Made by a program: the position numbers and the translations under genes. From Syncephalis fuscata (lineage: Eukaryota; Zoopagomycota; Zoopagomycetes; Zoopagales; Piptocephalidaceae): a stretch of DNA of 64,000 nucleotides. Where the stretch lies: positions 220,973 through 284,972 of the forward strand of contig JAHLTZ010000034.1 in NCBI GenBank assembly GCA_025786725.1, in the 5' to 3' direction. Below are positions 34,392 to 45,476 of the stretch, in pieces. The first letter of the stretch is position 1; each line of letters begins with the position of its first letter. Below the pieces are notes generated by a model. It was not told where the DNA came from. It saw only the letters and a list, made by a program, of their open reading frames with translations, and ran no database searches.

Positions 34392-34945
34392 ATGCAATCA
34401 CAAAAGACTACTGCTGCAATTGAGGAATCCGAGCCAATAGTCAAACTGAAGAGCAAGGTAAGCGGTGTTTCGCTGTATATACTCGACACTATAGTAATAC
34501 CGAGATAGCTTCAAGAGTTGGTTGTACTAGATGGCGAACTATGGACACTACCAAAAGACAGGGTAAACTCAACATAACAAGAGATAGTAAAACAGCCTAG
34601 TTATTTATTAAACATCGCTTTATTTTGTATTGTTGTTGCTATTATTCTTAATAGACAGTTTATGAACAACAATTTCCGGGAAAAGTATTATTTCGTGTAG
34701 CAAATCGTGATGCTATTGAAAAGCGTATTCGTGGTATGTATACCTACTACACTTGTGCGCTTTAGTTAACATGTCGATGCCAATTAGACGAACGACGTGA
34801 TATGCAGCATCAGTTAGAGAAAGAGCGCGCCTCGCTATTAGGCGATGCAACCATGGCCAATGCATTAGAAGACGAGCAAGAAGTACGGTCGGGTGGCATT
34901 CTCGGTGAGACAGTGACACGCCCTTTCGTTGGTAATTCTAAATAA
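34392..34945 (+). CDS. Prefoldin-like protein (ASDURF-like)
   Basis: Four exons (34392-34457, 34509-34562, 34655-34733 and 34788-34945), 118 aa, phases consistent. Residues ~15-80 (KLKSKLQELVVLDGELWTLP, DRTVYEQQFPGKVLFRVANR, AIEKRIRDERRDMQHQLE) form two helices around a short hairpin. This resembles human ASDURF, the prefoldin-like PAQosome subunit: K-x-K-x-x-x-LVVLDEL, then R-x-VY-x-Q, then FF/LF-x-x-NR. The tail is acidic and then basic. Another beta-class prefoldin relative is possible. It sits head-on with DPM2 (160-bp gap between stop codons). Confidence 0.5.
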
Positions 34946-35105
34946 ATGGCACGGATTCATTGTAATTCATTGTAAATTAATATTGCTACATTTGTAACGT
35001 CAAATATCTTTTAATCAAAGAGCAAAACAACAATTACGCTCAAGAATATAGCAAATGGCCAACTAGGCTATCCATCAATGATGTGCCAACCAATTCACAG
35101 AACAT

Positions 35106-35522
35106 CTAGCTAGTCTTCTGCTTCTTCTTGCCCGATCGAATCATCACCGAGGCTAGGAACGTGAATACGCCCGTTAAACCAACGAGTAGAAGCGCGACAG
35201 GGATTTTGATAGCATATTCATGGGCCGGGAAGAAGTCATGGAGTGGATGGCCGACGTCAACAAATGGCTAGCGTTGGCCAAATATCCATTCAGTTAGATT
35301 ACGTGTACTATGCCAATAGCCGTATATGTTGCTTGCTAATAGCACATAAACTTACCATCACGAGTGTCCATAGCGTGTAGTAGGAAAACACGGCGATGCT
35401 TATAAGCAAAAGTAGCCCGCCCACTGCTTTATCCTGTCCGGTAGCCTGATCAATTCTAACGCGTTAGTAAAAGAATATAAAATTATACTGCTTATGCCCA
35501 GCATCCCACGTCTACTTACCAT
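35106..35522 (-). CDS. DPM2: Dolichol-phosphate mannosyltransferase subunit 2
   Basis: Three exons (35522-35520, 35445-35356 and 35267-35106), 84 aa, the same length as human DPM2. The first coding exon is only the ATG, followed at once by GTAAGT. Joined, the protein starts MATGQDKAVGGLLLLISIAV, has a first membrane span, FSYYTLWTLVMPFVDVGHPL, HDFFPAHEYAIKIPV, a second span (ALLLVGLTGVFTFLASVM) and a Lys-rich end. DPM2 stabilises the ER-membrane DPM synthase that makes dolichol-P-mannose for N-glycans, GPI anchors and O-mannosylation. Confidence 0.93.
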
Positions 35523-35681
35523 ATGCCCAGTTCTGAAGTGTACAAAAGATTGCAGCAGTTGGTTGGTTTAAAAAGAACGAAATCAGAAAGTGTGGCAGTG
35601 ATGGCGGCCATCGTCATTTGTGGTGCCTTTTCTTCACGTTATCCACGTTGTAGTTCCAACAAGCTTTAAACTGTTGAAGCT

Positions 35682-37326
35682 ATGGATGCCGGTGAACGCC
35701 TTCAAGTAATTATTCAGTACTACATGTAGCAATAGACTAACACAGCAATAGTGGGAGATATTCTGGCGAACAGTAACGCCGTTTCCCGATAAAGATTTGT
35801 AAGCCAGTGTAGCTATAGCGCGTATACTGCTATTGACTAATGAGTATTTGAATTACAGCGCAGATTGTCTTAATAATCCCAACTCTATAGCATTGTCTGT
35901 AGATCAGATTAATAAGCAAATTAACCGAGCAAAGGTTTATCAACATGCAGCACAGATGGAATTGTTAGAGATACAGCGTAGACGTTTACAAAAACATCAT
36001 GACGAATTTGCAGCTGGTTGGGAAGATAGTTGGCCGTATGATGATATGGAGCCATTAGATATACGTGGGCATCGTAATGGTCATGAGATCGACGAACTGG
36101 TAGGCTCGCAAGAGCAAATAGCAGGCAATAATGCTTATAAGCCAGCCATGACAGAAAGTGAGTCTTTACCATCTAGTAATAGTGATCATCAGTCTAATGA
36201 AGCAAATAAATATCATATTTGAACAAAAGATGAACACCAAGTATTAAAGCAAAAGAAGCGCAAACGAGAATTATATGATACCATCAATGTAAGTGTATTT
36301 ATTTGTAAATGTTGTATTATATTAATTGGTTAATTAAATCAGGATGTGTATATACAATCACGGCGAGAATTAAGACAAACACAGCAAATGACATTTTTAA
36401 TGCTGCGAAGTATACAACAAGAGGAAATGTTTACTATGTGGAGACAACGAGCAGCAGCTGAATTGACTTGGTCGCATGTTGTTTGGCATGGTTTGCTTAC
36501 TAAAGGACGCGATTCTTTTCGTGTTCGTGCGTTAACTAGAGATAATGTACCATTACCAACATTGTAGGTATACTATTACTTAGCTAGTAATGGCTAATAA
36601 TACAATGATAATTAGGCCTGATAATCTACTATTGACACAGCGATGCCAGTTAGCAGAAGCAGCGTTATTGCTTACCCATCCTAAATTACGACTATTCTTA
36701 ATTCAAGCTGAAACACCACCATCATCGACACCAGTAACTGGCGATGATGCAACTTCAACTGATGCCCAAGCAGCATCAAGCAAATCAACGGAAATAACTG
36801 ATTCCAATAGCGTAGAATTTAGTGACCAGATTGTTCATTTTCTTCACCAGCATCACTATGTAAGTTAGTGTAGAGGACATAGTAGTAATGATTGTATTAA
36901 GTATTTGTTTAATAGGCGGCCATTGTTCCATTATCTAATAATAGCAAATTACATTTATTACCGGTCACTAAACTGCATGTACCCGGCAGTGTACCGCCTA
37001 ATCTTTTACAGCATTTAAAAGAAACAGGCACCATGACACTTTTAGCCATTCTTGCGCCTGCACCATCGACACCAGCTATAGATCTGGATAAAATGGATGA
37101 CAATACAGATCAAGCGCTAGCCCCGCTGCTTGGTAATATCGACCGTTTCACAGTGAACCCGCGAGGAGTTTGGCCTGTAGCGCAAGGAACAGCGTCAGCA
37201 TCTCAAAGCAGATCCAAGGCGGCAAGTGCCAATGAATTAACACGACGTTTATTTCAAAATGCCTTGGCCGATACGCGTTGGCTACATACCAACGCATCCT
37301 CTTCTACTAATCTTCCATGGGAATAG
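35682..37326 (+). CDS. Unrecognised 434-aa protein
   Basis: Seven exons (35682-35705, 35752-35798, 35859-36157, 36230-36288, 36343-36563, 36616-36859 and 36916-37326) join without a break. An in-frame TGA at 36221-36223 is avoided by a canonical intron 36158-36229 (GTGAGT...AAAAG). The N-terminus reads MDAGERLQWEIFWRTVTPFP. Next come helical charged segments (NKQINRAKVYQHAAQMELLE), an acidic/polar linker, a basic patch (KQKKRKRELYDTI), a helix QTQQMTFLMLRSIQQEEMFT, a segment rich in Trp/His (LTWSHVVWHGLLTKGRDSFR) and a C-terminal region ending in a poorly structured tail. No domain is recognised. The basic patch and helices suggest a nuclear or complex-scaffold protein, which is inference. 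Its start is ~160 bp from the divergent DPM2 start. Confidence 0.7.
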
Positions 37327-37451
37327 AGTTATATAATATAAACGATGCGTGCTTACATAATATTATGTTTAAATCAATAGACTATTAACACAGTGTAGTA
37401 GTATTGGACAATTGAATAAATATATAGTAATAAAATGAACATAATTTATTA

Positions 37452-40355
37452 TTAAGCTAAGTAATAATGTTAGATGTGAGCTATTTGTAATATTACAGAT
37501 ACTTACCAGCCTTGACCATGGCAATATCAACCTTTGCATCATTCATTTGAAGATGTTCCATGGCCTATAAATGAATTGGTTATTGATAACGTTATATTGA
37601 GTATTCATAAACTTACTTGATCCTTCGTTCCTGTCAAACATAAAGTAGTAGTGAAGTGGCGCTTGTCACTCGTATAAGTCGAATGGTGAATACCAATAAA
37701 TTGGTTTGTACTTGTTTCTTCAAGTGTCATTTCTTTCACTGTATTCTTCTCCTTCTCGTCTTCTTCCTCTTCTTCATCGATTGAATGATTGGTTTTAAGA
37801 ACAATCGTATCATCTTTTGACTTTGCATCAAATGATTGACCTTCATCAACGGATCTATACCTAACAGTGGTGGTTTGTTTAGGTCGTCGACCATCGACGG
37901 CCAGATCAATATGTACATCAATGTACATTGGCTGAGTACCCGCCTTCTTGAAACGTAACAATAGTGCATGTCTTTGATCTTCTGGGGGATAGCTAATGGT
38001 ATAGTGTGTAGTGGCACTTGGATTCATCATATTGCCTTCCATACCACTGGTTGTGACCGCTCCTGTTGATACAAAATCAACCCATTCGACATCCGTGTCC
38101 AATAGTTTGTTTGTAATTATAACAGTCAATTGATAAGGAGTGGCACTTTTTGGTTCTATTAAAATAGTATTTGGCTAATTAGTTTTACATTAATCCATTG
38201 AAATAAAGCTTACTTTCACACTTTTCATACTGGTCCTTGTAAAGTGCCTATTGAAGCAAGTGATTAATTAATTAAAGATGATATTACTTGAATTATACAT
38301 TAGATGGTTACCTCTGTATCAAACGGATCTTGTAATGAAATAGAGAATAGCTGCGGTGACTTGATCATCTCGTAAGTCATAAGATTTGCGGTACTTTTAC
38401 AAGGTAGGGTAATAGTGCGCTCCATAAGATGCGTCACTTCATAGGTATTCTCCATAATAGTGTTGGATATTACTCCACCTATGTTCTTTCTGAGATTAGC
38501 TTGTTTTAAAAAGTAGCTAGCAAGCTTGTTAATCTGTTCTCCTGAACGTTTGTCACGACGTGTATAGATCACTGCAGTGATGTAATTATTAGTACCCCAG
38601 GATACTACTAGCAGACAGCGGTGTGGTGAAGTCTTTACACCTTTCTTCGATGTAATCGCGTAAATTTGCTGGATATAATTGCGCTCTGTCGGTATTGGCC
38701 GTCGATGCAAACAATAGCCATGCTGTAATAACAGACCATCGTCGCACTCGCAAATAAACCTTTCGTCTCTTTCGCCGTGGGCGGGATATATCGGCTCAAT
38801 TAGCATACCGGAAGAACTATTGTTGTCAACAAGTACTAGGCCTGGCCCAGTAATTGATTTCTTTTTTAAATAATCATTGACATCGCCCATTACACTATGT
38901 GTAGGAAGTCTATTAGTTATGTAAATTACGTAATGATAAAAGTTAGTCATTTATCCTATTATTAAATGTTTTGTAAATAATAGTAAACTACCTATAATAA
39001 TCTGTTGATAAAAATGACGGAATACCATGCAAGTTTGACCGTAAAGACTTTCTAAGCATAATGTCGAGTACTGCATGTGGCTCCATACGGAATGCAACCT
39101 TCATTTGAAGACCCAATTCATCAAGTCGCCATTCGGCCGGGTGTCCAACCGACACCATGTAATGACTAAGCATATCGTTATGCGCATTGATAAGCGAGTC
39201 ATTTGATCGCGGAAATATTCCATCCTTTACAGTTAACATCTTAATGCTTGCTTTACGCTTGCTAGCATCGTGTGGCACCACAAGCGCATCAATGGCCAAA
39301 AACGTACGTCTTCCCCATAGTAAAGGCTGGTCGCTATTATAGCGTGTAAGCTCAAAAACAAGACATCCACTTGTTCGTGCAAACATAACACCGGCCGATT
39401 TAAACTTGATAATTGTATTATCATACGGACCCACAATGAGTGACGGCTTCATGGATTGTTTTCCTTCAAAAGGAGTAGGTTCAAAATTGCACAATAATAG
39501 TTCATCGCACTCATTGCGAATAATGATTTTGCAACTACTACTAATAAGACTAATCTTTGAATTGGTACTACTTGATGCTATGTTAATAACAATAGCAATA
39601 ACAATAATAAGTTATAGTAATAAACGTTTTGCACAAATAGTAATACTTACTACCATCGTCCCACGAAGAAGGCAATTCAATACTAATGGCCATAACATTA
39701 ATAAAACATTTTGTAGTGTATTATTAGTTCAACTTACTTATTTGTCTTTATAAGATAGGGCCGGATAGATTTCTTGCGATGGCCCGCTTTTCAAGAACAA
39801 CATTCATTGTACTAAGACGTGTATCGGTCATACTTACACTAACGGTGAAATCGTTGATTGTATCATGATCAATTGACCATGTACGTGTAAGTGTATTTGA
39901 TGCATCTTCAAACTGACCAAGAACGTAGTTTTTATAGTGATCTTTTAACTGCTTTTCATTCCAAGAAAAAGCATTTCGATCATTTTCAATCAGATCCATT
40001 ACAACATGGAGCGACCATTAACTTGGATCTTCCAACCCAGTAAGAGGTATAGATTCTTCATACTGGTTTCTTGACCATCACGCCGATTAATACCGTAGAT
40101 AAGACATCCATGTAGTTTAAGACTTGATGTATTTGCCTTAAATTTGGCCACCGTCTCTTTCATCGGCTTTATTTCAAAGGTTGGCACTCCATGACATTCG
40201 CCGGACGAGCAATAGCGCACAAAGTGTCGAAATACTAAATTCGAGTGCTGGTTCGAGACATTAATATCAAGAGTAGTCCGAGTATTTTCCCATATAAAGT
40301 AGCCGGCCTTGCCTAGCAGTTCAGCCGCTTTTACCACTTCTCCGACGCCAGCCAT
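37452..40355 (-). CDS. Multi-module protein, paralogue of 48151 gene, two frame breaks
   Basis: About 865 aa if read through two apparent one-base gaps. It starts MAGVGEVVKAAELLGKAGYF (40355) and consists of at least four related ~170-230-residue beta-rich modules, each with a hydrophobic strand such as LYLLLGWKI or CLLVVSWG. The last exons encode an acidic insertion (EEEEEDEKEK) and a short terminal helix. The 816-aa gene on the plus strand at 48151-51189 has the same module order, so they are paralogues. The modules faintly recall the actinoporin-type beta-sandwich (strand, turn, G-x-x-x-Y, then a Tyr/Trp-rich strand), but this is a weak impression and no function is assigned. Frame breaks: around 39999-40005 (TAA, with ATG overlapping) and around 39760-39790. 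Each needs one extra base, so this is either an assembly error or a decaying copy. Confidence 0.6.
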
Positions 40356-40732
40356 TGAACTAGATAACAATACAGTATGGTAGTAAAGCCGTTTAGCAGT
40401 ATTTTAAGCAATAATATAAACAAAGTTTAACTAGAGATGAGCGAGTTGAAAGAGCCGTGATTGCGTGCATAAGTGCACGGTGTCTGCCATTGTTGTACCT
40501 ATATGGATACCACAATGGGCGCCCTGAAATATACTTGTTTCTAAGCATTTGTGTTACACAGTAATAACATATTGTACAATTTATAGCATAGTAAACTTCA
40601 TTATTATAAAATATTATTTATGTATTAAATCCATTTATTATTATTATTATTATTATTATTTATTGACTAATTATTAATTTAAACTCAAATACTAACGCAT
40701 CATTTCTTAGTACTAATTTTTGTCGACATAAT
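40356..40732. other. Intergenic, includes an ATT microsatellite
   Basis: Promoter side of the 37.4-40.4 kb gene and 3' UTR of the Mdv1-like gene. A pure ATT run of about nine units lies near 40636-40662. Confidence 0.6.
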
Positions 40733-43309
40733 CTATGTTCGCCAAACTTTGACAACATCATCATTACCGCCGGTAACTACTCGACGGCCTGCAAATCGTA
40801 CACACGACACTGGCTCACGATGAGCGCGGAATGCCGATCGTTGGAAATTGGCTCGATGATAAATCTATAATAAATAAATTGATAAATACTACTATATTAA
40901 AGCGCTTTAAAAATAGTTTACCTTAACTTCGCTATCGCCAGCTGTACAAAGTACTTTTGCATCGTCAAATTGCAGCGATGTTACTGGTCGTTCAAAATTA
41001 ACAGTATCAAACACTTCACCGGTTCGCAGGTCCCATATCTTAATTGTACCGTCTTGACCGCCGCTTACTACACTACGCTGATCAAACTGCAAGCAGTTAA
41101 CGGGGCCAGCATGACCGGATAGCGTACGATGTGTCTGGCCAGTTCGCAGATCCCACATGCGAATAATACCGTCAGCTGTACCGCTACATAACGCATACTG
41201 CCAGAACTGTAATGCACCAACAAAGCTATCACTTGAAGAGGCATATGCATTCGAAGGAGGTGGTCGTGCACCATGAGCTGCCCACCAGGCATCCATATGT
41301 AAAACACAGGTACCTGTGGCCAGATCCCATTGACGCAGTGTACGATCAGCCGAGCCAGAAACCTATTTTATTATTACGTATTAATGATATCTCTTTAAAT
41401 GGCTATTATATTGACCTACCAAGCAGTTAGCATCGAAATGCAGACAAGTAACGGCATCTGTATGGCCGGTAAGTGTATTGACAAGGCAAGAATCGTTAGC
41501 AGGCTCCTCGGCTAATAATGTATCCTGAATAATTTTATTTTTACGATGTCGTCGATGAGATTTACCATCAGCTACATTATCGTTTGCCATTTGTTCTTCC
41601 GTATCATTAGCATTTGCATTATCTGCTGCTACTGCCTCTGTATCTTCTTGTTCTTCTGTCTCTAGCTGTGTTGTATCTGTCTCTTTAGTGCCACGTCTAC
41701 TGCGTCGATGTGATGATCGCTCATTTTTGGCATTTAGTTTTGATAAATCCCATTGACGAATAGTACGATCTTGAGAACCAGTAATTAATTGTTCACCCTC
41801 CAGTTGTAAGCAATAAATTGATCCTAATTATTTAGTACAGATTAACAAATAATAGTTATATTTATATTAATGTTATTACATATTATTATCTCTTTACTTA
41901 CCTGAGTGATCTGATAATATGTGTTCACATTCACCGATATTACCATCCCATACACGTACAGTTCGATCTGATGAACCAGAAACAACACGCCCAGTTGTAA
42001 AATCAAGATCAATACAAGTGACAATACCATCGTGGCCTGTGAGTGTATGACGACAAGTAGGGACAGTTTCAGAGGAGGTGCGTTGGCGACGACGTGTTGT
42101 TTTAGCTGACGATCGTGCATCTTCAGACGACGATAGCGAATGGCCTTGCAATTGATCCATAGGAAGACCGCGAGGCAAGCCTGGTTCACTGGCTACAACA
42201 CTGGCAGTGGCTGGTGGTGTATCATCGTCATCCAAATTCTCTAATCTATCAAGTAATCGATCACGTCGACGTTCTAATGAGGCAATACGGCGCTCGACAT
42301 CACCAAGTGCTTCCTTTACACGTCTCTAATAAATCATGGCTAAATAATTAATCTGTTATTTTTATAAATACTTACCCGTTGTTCTTTAAAATCCACTGTA
42401 TCATCTACTCAGTCTATTAGCTATTTGTATCAAATAATATAATATAATTTAACAATTACCATCAAGAAACTCATCATTACTATCACTATCGCCATCTTTT
42501 CCATCTAATGCAACACGAGCGGCCCGTCGATGTGCATAGCGAAAGCCATCATATAATGAATTGGGTCCAATTTGATTATCATCTTCTGCTTGGGTCGAGG
42601 GAAGGCGGCGCTGAGCAAGTAGCCGCATACGCTGTGGTCCAATCATGCTGACTACCGACAATGGGTGCCAAAAGAATACAGATGCTGACGCAGCCAGCAT
42701 TGTAGTAAATGGCCGTACAATGTAGGACAGGACCGACGTTGACTGTGGTTCTGGAAGTTTTAGCATTTCTCGATCGGCGGTTGATTTTTTAGGCGATGCT
42801 GCTGCCGTTGCCGTCTTTGTAACTGCTCTTACTACGGTCTTTGACGACATTGGTGATAAGGGCCTTTTATCAACTGTTTCAGTACCTTTTGTTTCAAAAC
42901 TGTTAGATCCAGTTGTTGTATTTGTATTCTTTTCACCAATCAGATCAGATGACACAGGGTGACTATTTAATAATGGGGCGGTAAGCTGTACGTTGGCCAA
43001 ATCTCTATCGTGAGTAGACGATGAGGACGATAATTGCAGAGAAGATGGAAGCTCGTTGGCAGATGTGGAATCAGTACAGGCGAGAATTGCGCGGGCCTCC
43101 GCGATCTGTCGCTGGTCGCTTTCGTCACTACTTTCCGCGCTATCGGCTGGAGAAGCAGCAACAGCAGCAGCAGTAGAAAAAGCAAATGGACCTTTTTGTT
43201 CCGCTGAACGAAAAGTAGTATTGCTGCTATTGCGACGACGACGACGACGTGGACTAGACGGAGAAGAAGAACGACGGGTAACGTCAGCAGTGTTTGCCGA
43301 CTGTGACAT
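40733..43309 (-). CDS. MDV1: Mdv1/Caf4-type mitochondrial fission WD40 protein
   Basis: Six exons (43309-42460, 42395-42376, 42325-41902, 41823-41420, 41362-40922 and 40864-40733), 756 aa, all in phase. The N-terminal ~280 residues are Ser/Arg-rich and include PFTTMLAASASVFFWHPLSV. A short coiled coil follows (RRRVKEALGDVERRIASLER, RRDRLLDRLENL). The C-terminal half has about seven WD40 blades: HTLTGHDGIVTCIDLDFTTG, SGSSDRTVRVWD, CLQLEGEQLITGSQDRTIRQ, LTGHTDAVTCLHFDANCLVS, and so on, ending DDVVKVWRT. LQFD and WDLRTG signatures are typical of fungal Mdv1/Caf4, the Fis1-bound adaptor that nucleates dynamin Dnm1 on mitochondria and peroxisomes. A low-complexity linker interrupts blades 2-3. Confidence 0.88.
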
Positions 43310-43609
43310 GCGCAGAGAACGAATTCAAGCTTGTCAGATAATGAACAAAGAAAAGTATGTAACTAGTAGGTGAAAAGACAGTAGTATACACGCAAATCAA
43401 GCCTTCTAAATGAAGATAGCGGCGACCATAGAAGAAGCCGAATGGCGTGGAGAAGAAGAATGAGAAAACTCAAAGCGCAAATAGATTTGTGTTACAATCA
43501 AACATGAATGCTCTACACCAATCATTAATTACGATGACGTTGGTTACAGCTGAGTAGCAATAATAGCAATAATAGATAATTCATAACAATGGAACGTATA
43601 ATAAAAATG
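43310..43609. other. Upstream region of the Mdv1-like gene
   Basis: Probable promoter. No gene seen. Confidence 0.45.
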
Positions 43610-45476
43610 ATTTACATGCTACATATTTAATTATACAAATAAAATAATTTATTCAACAAATATTTAATGCTTTAACCTGTATAGAAATGTCGTTATTTTA
43701 TTGTTGAACATTTCAAAATAGCAGTTAAGCAATGTTATATTGTAATGATAGTGTTGTAATAGCAAATACTGGTGCTAGTCAGCATGATATGCAAGGTTAT
43801 ACATGTGCATTTCTTAGTGTAGGATAATTATGTTGCACTATATATAGTTGTTTTATTTATATCATTGTTATTACAGTAATATTAAACAATTTGTTAGTCA
43901 TTTAATGTGATTTGGTGATCAAATAACTAAATTTAATAACATCTGCGTAATTGAAGTACACACTTGTTCTATTGAATATGAAGCCGATGATAAGTTTTAT
44001 TAAATAATTAAATAACCATATTATACTGTTTGTTTTGTGATCAAATGACTCCATTCAATGACATCCAATCTACTGAACATGAGGATGGATGGAGAGTGAC
44101 ATCAATAATCAAAATACTCATCATTGTAGATTCATTATCCAGTACACATATATCCACTATTTACCTATATCATTCTCATACTGTTCCATACTACTGTATA
44201 TCGTTCTATGTTATACCGAACACATTCTATTGTTTATATGTCCCAATACACTTTACTCACTCCACTCATTGCGTTATATAGACTATAACCTCAACCCCAA
44301 TATTCATACTATTCTATATCATTTTATTATATAATATCAACACATTATTTGAAACTGTTTTTGTTTGATGCTAGTTTAATTACTAATAATTTTAAAATTA
44401 TTTTGTTTACTTGCTCGTGCATATATGTGGAATGTAACTATCTGATAAATAAACTAGTTAATGCAAATTGGCTATGGTTTTAATGCTAGTAGAGCAAATT
44501 GATGAATATCCACAGTAATAACAAGTTCAACCAAAATAAGGACGCAATGGATTGATAAGTACGCAAATAGAGAAGAAAGCTAGAAATAAAACAGTGTAAA
44601 CAGTAACAACATAGTATTGCAATGACGATATATGCGTACTAGATAATGAATATACAATAATAAATATTTAATTACTGATACCATTCACCAACCAGTTTTA
44701 TGTTCAATAGAACGGATATGTAGTTAGTTGCACGAAAGAGGTTTAGCGCAAATGCTGGCACATAATGCTTAGCACAAATGCTGGCACATAATGCTTAGCG
44801 CAAATGCTTGACCTTAACCTCATTCCACTCATTACGCTATATACAATGTAACTGTAATACCAACTATCATACACTTTCTATTGCATATCTATTCTATTCT
44901 ATATCATTCTATACTCACTTAGCCTTACTCTGTTTGAAACTGTTTTTATTTTGTTTTAGCTTTATTATTGATAAGTTTCGACTAATGTCGCTCATTTGTT
45001 CATATATATATGCTTATTAACTTCAACACTGCTAATCAGTGCTCGACATTGTATAATCATTATATTGTATATTGTTTTATTGTTTAATAAATACGCGCTA
45101 GCTATTACAGTCTTTTTTGGTATAGAGCTATTGTTAATAGACGTCAACTAATTTCAACTCATTCATTTAGCAAACTACATGTAATTAAAATATATAACAA
45201 TAGAATGTATTCAATATGTCATACAGTGGCATACACCAGTGTGGGATAGAATGGGAATGATATAGGTGGATAGAGTGCTATGTGTGTATTGAATATATGC
45301 ATACTGGATAATAAATCTACGTGATAAGTATTTGAACTTTGATGCAAATAGTATTAAGTTTAGTCATTTAATCACCAAATCAATGTATCGAATTATTTAT
45401 TATTTACAAAATGCGCCACCCGTTCCCGTGTTAAATAGAAGAAATATTAGTTTAGTTACGCGAGTGATCAAGTTTG
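43610..45476 (+). repeat. 1.9 kb dispersed element, copy B
   Basis: Reverse complement of 7831-9778, nearly identical over its whole length apart from the shorter 26-bp minisatellite. Being 34 kb apart in opposite orientation, the two copies could support inversion by recombination. Confidence 0.9.

Noticed and set aside
36158-36229. In-frame TGA as stop-codon recoding or readthrough
   Set aside because: A canonical GTGAGT...AAAAG intron spans it and keeps phase, and TGA is used as a normal stop elsewhere.
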